Source: Ecdyonurus torrentis
Lineage: Eukaryota > Arthropoda > Insecta > Ephemeroptera > Heptageniidae
DNA length: 64,000 bases
Assembly: GCA_949318235.1 (NCBI GenBank)
Contig: OX439132.1
Coordinates: forward strand, 21,592,217 to 21,656,216
Reading direction: 5' to 3'
Shown in pieces: positions 56,580 to 64,000 of this stretch. Below the pieces are notes generated by a model. It ran no database searches. It was not told where the DNA came from and was given only the letters and a program-made list of their open reading frames with translations. Within the stretch, counting starts at the first letter, position 1. Every line of letters begins with the position of its first letter. Position numbers and translations under genes: made by a program.

Positions 56580-57031
56580 ATGAAGGCAAATTTAGGAGAA
56601 GTGTTTAGTAGATTTTATACAGAATATATGAAACACACGTCTAAGCGTTTAAAAATTGTTGATGCTTACTTATTGTATGTATTTTTGACCGGCGTAATTC
56701 AGTTCGTTTACTGTTGTCTGGTCGGCACTTTTCCTTTCAACTCGTTCCTCAGTGGATTTATTTCTTGTGTTACATGCTTTGTCCTTGCAGGTAAGCTTTA
56801 TTTATTTTATTCCATTTAAAAATCATAAATTAATTATGTATGTCTGCAACATAATACATATTATGCTCTAATAACGTACTCTACTGTAAACAAATTTCAG
56901 TTTGTCTACGCCTCCAAGTCAACCCAGCTAACAAAAGTCAATTTTGGGGCATCAGTCCTGAACGAGGCTTTGCAGACTTCATTTTTGCCCACTGTATCCT
57001 TCATCTGACTGTCGTCAACTTCATCGGATAA
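56580..57031 (+). CDS. DAD1: DAD1, oligosaccharyltransferase subunit
   Basis: DAD1 (Ost2 in yeast) is a small three-helix membrane subunit of the ER oligosaccharyltransferase that adds N-glycans to nascent proteins. Exon 1 is 56580-56790, exon 2 is 56901-57031, and the 110-bp intron has GTAAGC and TTTCAG borders (phase 1). The product is 113 residues, the same length as the human protein. Exon 1 encodes [20 protein letters not shown] and [20 protein letters not shown]. Exon 2 encodes [20 protein letters not shown] and ends [13 protein letters not shown]. These match the conserved family signature almost throughout. The start ATG has a good context (ACCATGA) and matches the family N-terminus length. 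No oddities seen. Confidence 0.98.
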
Positions 57032-57749
57032 CAAGGTGGTTTCTGTATTTGTATGTATTTTAAATATGTTATGTTTCAAAGACTTGCGTGAATCGGAACC
57101 ACCCACTATCCCATCCCCCTTTTCCAAATTTTATTTCATACATACAGCCTGACCTGAACCTACAGTATATATACATACATATATTTTTGGTTATCAGGAG
57201 CTATAATTCTAACATGTTTTTATCAAATGTGGATTAAGATTAAGATATATACATACCGTGTGCATACGTACTTCTGGGAACCAACACAGTTGTACATACC
57301 TAAAGTTTCTATAATGTAATTTCTTCTTTTTTCCCCAAATAATAGAGCACTTTCTATGTTTGCTCTGTTCCGCAGAAAAAATCCATAAATTTCTAATATT
57401 CAATTCAAAATATATTTATACCACATACAAGCTTTTCGTGAAGGCATTTACAATAGTTATCCACTTGGATAAATAAGCAGAGGAGTTTAACTATAGCCCT
57501 TTAGAGATGAGCTAGTATTTGTCAACTGGCCCTGACCAAAAAGCTATAGGACCCTGTATTTTTTTAGACCCCTTAAACATAAATTGGTCCTTTGTCTGAC
57601 TACATGTCTGAGGAGGACTTTTACAGAGGCTCAAGACTCACAAATTGACAAAGCCTTTCTTAATTTCTATGGTTTCAACTGGTCCCTTAGAACCAATATG
57701 GCCCAGGATGAACATACAATAAATTTGGCAAGACAAATTGGAGAAAATT
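57032..57749. other. DAD1 3' flank
   Basis: Presumed 3' UTR followed by AT-rich DNA. ATAC/ATGT repeats lie near 57164-57183. No further gene recognised. Confidence 0.5.
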
Positions 57750-58149
57750 TTAAGGGGGTAGGTGACCGATTGATATCTTGCAAACTAGGACGGTTGCGAA
57801 TAATAATAAATAACACAAAGTAAAGAAGAAATATTACTTAAAAATTTAGTTATGTCAAACATGTGAAAACACAATCAAATATTTAAGTTATTACTCTTTA
57901 AAGATAACATGTAAATGTGGAAATTTAAATTTGAGCGGGAAATTTTAGTCAAATTAGAAACTTTTTTACAATTAAAAATATTATTAAATTTTTTTTTAGT
58001 ATAAAAAAATATATTTTAAATTTACTTGATTTTATTTGAAAATTATAGTGTTTGTTTTATTGCAATTAAATCATGTACTAAAAATTATTGGGAAAATATA
58101 GTTTTTCTTTTAGCGATTTCCGGTCCAAGTCGGTCCCCCACCGCCTTAA
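57750..58149. mobile_element. TTAA-flanked element, GGCGGTGGGGGACCGA family, copy 2
   Basis: TTAA at 57750-57753 and 58146-58149 with ends GGGGGTAGGTGACCGA and TCGGTCCCCCACCGCC. It is 400 bp; the interior is AT-rich and non-coding. The ends match the shorter element at 53224. Confidence 0.82.
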
Positions 58150-58773
58150 ATGTTATGTACATCATAAAATATTAAATGTTCAAAACTTGGGGGAAGGGGG
58201 TGAGGGAATTGAGAATTATTTGTGCGCTGTGCAGTGTATTGTGCACAGCAATAACTAAATTAAAATTTCAGTTCATTACTATATCATAACCTCAAACTGA
58301 AATTATGACTGCCAAAATTGTTTATATTCCACCTTGTGTAAATTTGAGTTATAACAAAAAGCATTTTAGTCTTTTTCTATCAGTTTAATATCATATTATG
58401 CAATATTATTAATTGTATAAAAATTATGTTTGTAAAAATAATAATAATACAGTAGTTAAAAACACAACTGTATTGTGTGCTGTATTTGAAACATTTATTT
58501 AATTTTGAAGCAAATATTCAAATAATATTATATAATAGTCCTATTTAAAAATTTATTAAACTAAAATTGCTAATATTTAAGCTTTGACATTTGTTACCCC
58601 CCCCCCCCCCCCCCAATGACTATTAGAAGCAAAATTCTGTAATGTATGTATGGCAATTGTACATATTAGTTATTGATAGCTAGGGATTTTTTTTATGTGT
58701 TTTATGTAAATTGGAGGGGGGTGGGGTCTTGTAGATTGTGTTAAAAAAATCTATATCTTCCGATAACTATGAC

Positions 58774-59009
58774 TAGGGACCGGATTTTCAGTTGCAAATG
58801 TCTGCTTGCGCCTACAAGTTTGGTTGCTCCTCGTACCGCACAACAATTTACTAAATATTTATAAATTTTGGTTCATTCCAGGTATTTTGAGGTAAATTAC
58901 AGGTAGATAGGAAATATTTTACAAATTGATAATAAATTGTGCAGCAGGTAAAGTAACTGCTGTTTTTGCAGGAGCAAGCAGATATTTGCAACTGAAAATC
59001 CGGTCCCTA
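58774..59009. mobile_element. hAT-type MITE with exact 8-bp duplication ACTATGAC
   Basis: TAGGGACCGGATTTTCAGTT and AACTGAAAATCCGGTCCCTA are perfect inverted ends. ACTATGAC flanks both sides (58766-58773 and 59010-59017). It is 236 bp and non-coding. The insertion splits a remnant with CCGATAACTA and ATAACTAGTACAAT ends, which resembles the TAGTTATCGGCAG family. Confidence 0.93.
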
Positions 59010-59799
59010 ACTATGACAGACCAATAACTAGTACAATCGCCATTCTTGCAATGTGTGCAAGTAGTTTAAAAGAGGTACAGTAATAAATTTCTCCATGCCA
59101 TGATACAGAACTATTATTATGTTATTATACTAGCACAGAATATGAATTCAAAATTATGGTTAAAACTTTAATTTTTAATGCAATTGCTACTAGTTGTATA
59201 GCATGTTATGCAAGCTTAAAAAGAAGAAAAACAAACCTCTGCTAAAAATTTAATGAATCCATTACAGACTGTTCTTTTATGTCACAGAAGTATGATGTAT
59301 TTATTTATGATATGTTACAGGACCCGAAGTCTCCATAATGTATTGTCATGTCATAGTATGATCAGTAAATTTATGTAATTTATAATACAATTGTGGGAAT
59401 TCAATCTAAAGTTAAATCTGGTAATTTCCTTTATAGTAAAGCATAATATTTTATTTTATTTTTTATGTTTATTATTATTATTATTTTTTTTTTTAATTCT
59501 TCTCAAAAATTACTGAAATTATATTTATGGGTTGAAATTAACGGAATTCTTAGCCAAAGAAATTTAATGACATTTTTCCAGTTATGTCCTAATGTGGATA
59601 TAAAATATTCTTGGTTTGATCCTGGGATGCATTTATGTATATTGGTATAAATTGATTTTTAATACAGTGTGTTCTAAAAATTGATGTGACTGTTTTATTT
59701 ATCTTTGCCTGAAGATATTAATGTGATTATCTAATAGATATAGAGTAAAATAAAATTCTATAGAGGTTCAATATCAGTATTTTATATATAATGTAACTA

Positions 59800-59933
59800 A
59801 TCGGTCTTCCAATGGACGTTATCGGTTTTAAAAAATTCTTTAAAAAATTCTATGGCTTAAAACATATAAAAACATGTCTTGTATTTCTCATTAAAATTTC
59901 TCCAAAATCGGTGGAGTAGTTTTCTCAAAAATC

Positions 59934-59975
<42 letters not shown>
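59800..59975 (+). mobile_element. Possible RTE-like retroelement 3' end with (CAA)n tail
   Basis: The segment CCAAAATCGGTGGAGTAGTTT followed by TCTCAAAAATCA and a CAA repeat (59937-59974) has the usual form of RTE-type LINE or derived SINE 3' ends. No coding part is attached. Confidence 0.5.
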
Positions 59976-59976
<1 letters not shown>

Positions 59977-60322
59977 AAAAAACGTGTTTTTCCCCAGAAG
60001 TGTAATGTTAAATTAGGGGACCCTTAGCTTTCCCCGCAGTACCCCACGCGCTAAACCGATAAGCTCCATTGATCTAAATTATTCCCAAGTTAGCTTCCAG
60101 TCTATTACTTCTTTCCCATTTTTACTGCAATAAAATTGAATTCTTGGGATATGTTTCTACTTGCTTAGAAAATTCCAATGGATCAATAATAAATAAATAA
60201 ACACTTTTGTCTTTATTCAATATACATGGTATCTAAGAATTATTGCCTGATTTTAAACATTAGTTACTACACAATGATGCACTATTGTGCATCAAAAGAA
60301 AACTCTGTTCTTGGTCCTTTCA

Positions 60323-60355
<33 letters not shown>

Positions 60356-60549
60356 AAAATGAGAATTTTCTTTTTTTTTTTTGAAGTTATTAAAAAAATA
60401 ACCAAAGAGTCTGTCTTAACTACGATATCCATATGAACACACTGCTGATGACGCTGAAACAGTCATAAACAATTTTTTTAGGGCTTTAATTAATGATTTA
60501 GTAAAAAAAAAAGTATCTAACGGAACCCCTCAAAAATCATCCCATGTCT

Positions 60550-60677
60550 TTAAAGGCGTAGAACACCTTGAACAAAAAAGTTGCGTAATATCCTAACAAA
60601 CCTGAAAATCAACGTTGATTTTCAGGTTTGTTAGGATATTACGCAACTTTTTTGTTCAAGGTGTTCTACGCCTTTAA
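60550..60677. mobile_element. Perfect 128-bp TTAA palindrome, family AGGCGTAGAACACC, copy 4
   Basis: Bases 60550-60613 and 60614-60677 are exact reverse complements, including the flanking TTAA on each side, with AACGTT at the centre and no spacer. The ends match the copies at 15859, 17006 and 20520, but the whole GC-rich middle of those copies is missing. It may be the youngest copy in the window. Confidence 0.95.
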
Positions 60678-61880
60678 GTTCTGAGTCCTTCTACAAGAGC
60701 ACTGGTTGTAACTCTGCATGTGTCTAGGTCTAGGTGGCCCTTCCTGCATCTCTTTCCAAACATTATGTACTTAGTGACTTGGGAAGAATGTTCTTTACGA
60801 CTACTGTGACATGCCGCTTCAGTTCATTCGGCAGATCAGGAACTGGGATTGCTTAAACTTTGTTCTTTACTCATTCCCATAGGCAGAAGTTGTCTCACCC
60901 ATAAGAAATTGACCTCTCACCTCCTGACTTTTTTCCTATGGGGATATGTAGAAAACAAAGTATATGTGTTCCCTCTGTTTCAGACCTAAATGAAGTGAAG
61001 TGAGCATCCCTCCCGTGACACTGCATGCAGACAAAAAAAAAGTGCATTCAAAAACTATTCAAAAAAGGTAAAAGAATACAAAATGAATAGTCGGTATATT
61101 CATTTTGTATTCATGTGCCAATTTCAATACAAAGTGAATACTTTTACCTAAATGAATACAAAAAGAATAGTAAATTTTTATTGCCTTTTTTTCGAGTGAA
61201 TATAGTTGGGTATAAAATGAATATAATTTGAATACTCACACAGGTAAAAAATAGTAAATGAATTAAAGAGAATACATATTTTTAATACTCCGATTTTTAC
61301 CTGGCATAATGTTTAGCAAGAGATGTAGGACCATCTTAACAAGGAGCTATACATAACAGATTGCTCTCATAAAAGAAAACACTTAAAACCCGAAAAAAAA
61401 AAAATCGAGACCACTGTAATTATTTTTACAACTGTTTCAGTCGTGTTGTGTCACTGCGTGTTCATATTGAAATCGAGGTTACAACAGACCCTTCGTTTAT
61501 TTTTTTTAATATAACTTCCACTCAAATCATTTCATTGTTTTTATTTGAATTAAAAATCTAAAAATGCCAAAAATAGATCTTTCTTGCATCATAATTATGA
61601 TACATAATAGGGTGTATATTTTTTACAGCATAATTGAATAAATAATATTTTAAAGCAGGCAATATATATAATTTGCGGACACCCTGAATAACAAGATATA
61701 ATAATAATAAGAAATTTACTATACTCGGATCATCTCGCACTATAAAGTGTGCTAAACTTTATTTCATTTCAAAAATATGGAATTATCTTGGGGCAATTCC
61801 ATTGATAGCAACTGAGCATTTCTGTTAAAAAATGAGCAATACAAAATACAATAGAATCGTACAATATACTATACTATTAA
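60678..61880. other. Intergenic stretch with GAATA/TATTC-rich block
   Basis: 61030-61310 repeats TGAATAC/GTATTCA-type motifs many times in both orientations and includes AGGTAAAA and TTTTACCT. It could be the subterminal part of an unrecognised element. The rest shows no gene. Confidence 0.45.
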
Positions 61881-61989
61881 TGCTGTTTGTAAACCCTGTT
61901 CTCTGCACCAAAAATGACGATCGCCTATGGTTATTCAAATGGAATGCGCATTTTTTGGTGCAAGAAAACAGGGTTTACGAACAACACTA
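61881..61989. mobile_element. Short foldback MITE, TGTTYGTAAACCCTGTT family, copy 2
   Basis: TGTTTGTAAACCCTGTTCTC and GAAAACAGGGTTTACGAACA enclose a core with TTATTCAAATG. It matches 1708-1823 over its full length. Confidence 0.78.
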
Positions 61990-62723
61990 TTGAAAATAGC
62001 AGAGTAAGGTTCCATTATACTACGTCCAGGAATTTGTTCCCTTTTGTCTGTAAATTTTTGAATGTGTAGAATTAATGGAGGGGGGGGGGGGGTTGAATCA
62101 ATAAGATTTTGTCAACATAAAACCACAGGCATAGTCATGGTGCACAAGCACAATATTGCAATGAGATGTACTATTGCATGAGAGTCCATTTGACTTGCAT
62201 GTCGACCTGTATGAAAAATATATAACTGTCATGCACGAGTTAAAATTTATGCATTATATCTAAGCATTTGATTCATATTTAAAAATATTTCAAAAGGTCA
62301 ATTGCCTTACAGTTTAGACGCAGCTAGCTTTATTAATGTAATTTGATAAAAAATTTAACATATTATATTAAAAATATGATGTGTAGTATTATGAAATATG
62401 ATATATGCATAGTTATGCCAAGATATAATTATAAGTCTATTTTGAGTATTTTGTAAGCTAGTATACTTATAAGTTAACAACTCCACTTTAACTTATTATA
62501 ACTAATATTATTTTTTTAATGGATCTTGAGTGTGGAGAATGGAGAATATGGAGATAAAGAAATTTTGAATTGGAACTCCACATACAAGGAATGGATTGAT
62601 AATTATTTTTAGGGCATTTTTAAAATTCAAACGCCAGATGAATATTTTGTTTTTGGCGTGTTTTGATTGGTTCGTTGCAATGACGAAAGACCATGACGTC
62701 ATAATAATTTAGAATTAGACAAG
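61990..62723. other. 5' flank of the RanBP9/10 gene
   Basis: AT-rich with a G run at 62081-62092. GACGTCATAAT lies about 25-35 bases before the ATG, and a second GACG motif is at about 62682. CRE-like TGACGTCA is within the last 30-40 bases before the start; its function is not shown. Confidence 0.45.
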
Positions 62724-62895
62724 ATGGCTTCTCCAAATAACACACGACAAGCTTCGGAACCAGTGATTGATCGATTAAAACTCCTTTATCCTATGGTAAA
62801 TGAAGATGAAACACCTCTACCAAGATTCTGGAGTCCTAAAGACAAGTATAATTACATAGGATTGTCTCAGAATAATCTCCGTGTTCATTACAAAG
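62724..62895 (+). CDS. RANBP9/10: RanBP9/RanBP10 (RanBPM), first coding exon, partial
   Basis: RanBP9/10 is the SPRY-LisH-CTLH scaffold subunit of the CTLH (GID-type) ubiquitin ligase. The exon starts at ATG 62724 and ends at 62895 with donor AAAG|GTAGGT (phase 1), coding 57 residues. After a short leader ([20 protein letters not shown]) comes [20 protein letters not shown] and then [17 protein letters not shown]. This is nearly the same as the segment just before the SPRY domain in vertebrate RanBP9/10 ([28 protein letters not shown]). The SPRY, LisH, CTLH and CRA parts must lie beyond the right edge, as no following exon is seen by 64000. The short leader lacks the long Pro/Gln-rich N-terminus of mammalian RanBP9. 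Confidence 0.92.
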
Positions 62896-63715
62896 GTAGG
62901 TCAAAATTCGAAAGTGCATGACATCGTTCTTTTGAAAAAGCAAAAATGTATGTACATAATATGTATAATCAGTATTGATATTTTGCATGTAGAAAATGAT
63001 CAAAATTTAATGCTTCATTTTAATAAATCTCTAAATATACAAGTGTGAGTTAATTAAGAAATAAAAAGGTCTAAAAATAGAATCAAAGATGAAATTGCGT
63101 AGTAGAGAAATGACCTTAAAATTCAATTTTCTGTTTACAAAACTATGTTGCAATGTTGCTTATAATTATCTGAATTTTTTAATAATAAATTTTAGCCATT
63201 GTTTTTAAAGAATATTTGTTAAAATCGCTAAAAAAGATCGTGGTTAAAACGCAGATCAGCTGTTTATATCATGACGTCACACGCTTGACAAATCGAGACG
63301 AGTACATTCACGCGCAGAAGTCTGTGCGTCGTTCGTTTATTGACCCCCAAATCTAGAGGACCAAGACCAAATTATATCCATCCATATCATATGTATTACA
63401 TGATATTCATATAATATTGGAAATCTTGCAATAACCAATTATTTTTCTTGTACTATCATTATTTTTCTGCTTGCCTTGCCTTGCATTTGTCCCTTGGACT
63501 TTGGATTATGCAAACTACATTACATATAGGGGACTCTGTCATACATACCATGTACATACCATGTATAGGGTCTATGCGGATGACCTCATATTTAATGCGC
63601 TTGGAGGCCATACTGGAGTAGTGCACAACATTGTTCAGTATAGGACAATATTCATTTAATCAATTTTCTTTGGGAAATCTGTTAATTTTTTGTTATTGTT
63701 ATTTTTCTCACGCAT
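62896..63715. other. Start of RanBP9/10 intron 1
   Basis: AT-rich. TGACGTCACACGC near 63274 is a local GC-richer patch. A short frame containing YADD near 63568 is discussed under rejected items. No exon seen. Confidence 0.55.
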
Positions 63716-63874
63716 ACTTTGAACACCCTGAACACCCATTTATCTCTACTTTGGGCACTCATTTCAAATTTTTGAAACATGTCATTTAGATCAAAAACAA
63801 ATTTGAACCATAGTAAAGATTCTTCAAATTTCTAAAATGAGCCCCCAAGACAGAGATAATTGGGTGTTCAAAGT
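63716..63874. repeat. 159-bp foldback with CTTTGAACACCC ends
   Basis: ACTTTGAACACCC and GGGTGTTCAAAGT with inner TTTATCTCTACTTTGGG and CCCAAGACAGAGATAAT arms. Probably a MITE in RanBP9/10 intron 1. Nothing is recognised from 63875 to the end. Confidence 0.65.
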
Positions 63875-64000
63875 CACCCCAGTTGATATACAGTCAACCG
63901 GGGTCAAATTGAAAGGTTTTAGACACATTTTGTGTTATAACTTTAAAAATAATTTTTTGACAGAAACAAAAAAAATATATTAGGACAAAGGTCTGTTAGT

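Noticed and set aside
63555..63600. YADD motif in a short plus-strand frame, suggesting reverse transcriptase
   Set aside because: No other RT motif lies nearby and the frame is 62 codons; chance occurrence is more likely.

Overview
The window is AT-rich nuclear DNA from an animal. Its genes are split by spliceosomal introns with GT-AG borders, the intergenic and intronic DNA is full of transposon debris, and the proteins are metazoan. The DAD1 and NOP56 proteins look protostome, perhaps arthropod, but I cannot name the organism. There is one 200-base assembly gap (48496-48695).

Genes from left to right. (1) The 5' end of an inositol monophosphatase gene (minus, 3580 to 3230), which runs off the left edge. 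(2) NOP56 (minus, 7475 to 5896), whose only intron lies directly after the start ATG. (3) Head-to-head with NOP56, a large plus-strand gene of at least nine exons (8028-31058). It encodes a predicted 2,588-residue protein that I do not recognise, with a helical N-terminus, Lys-, Pro- and Ser-rich regions, a very long charged helix and a basic C-terminus. Most of it lies in one 6.7 kb exon. (4) A run of small plus-strand coding exons in matching phase 1 (32548 to 37644, perhaps 40297-40340), either alternative 3' ends of gene 3 or a separate small basic protein. (5) A SOCS6/SOCS7-like gene (plus, 46524-50245) whose SH2 exons are not visible and probably fall in or near the gap. (6) DAD1, complete in two exons (plus, 56580-57031). 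(7) The first coding exon of a RanBP9/10 gene (plus, 62724-62895), which runs off the right edge.

The rest is dominated by short non-autonomous DNA transposons, many of them near-perfect foldback palindromes. At least six families are flanked by TTAA, and most have purine-first ends, which fits Kolobok better than piggyBac. Several hAT-type elements carry 7-8 bp target duplications and family-specific subterminal repeats. There is also a Tc1/mariner-like pair, a two-member group with CGAGGG ends and 4-bp duplications, and several smaller families. Nested insertions preserve empty target sites that can be read directly. Retroelement traces include a 5'-truncated LINE reverse transcriptase (474-1640) and a second copy of its 3' end (48960-49203). 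The first intron of the large gene carries a decayed copy of part of that gene's own giant exon.

No tRNA, rRNA, CRISPR array or prokaryotic feature was seen. Exon borders are read from splice consensus and reading phase only; no transcript data were available.
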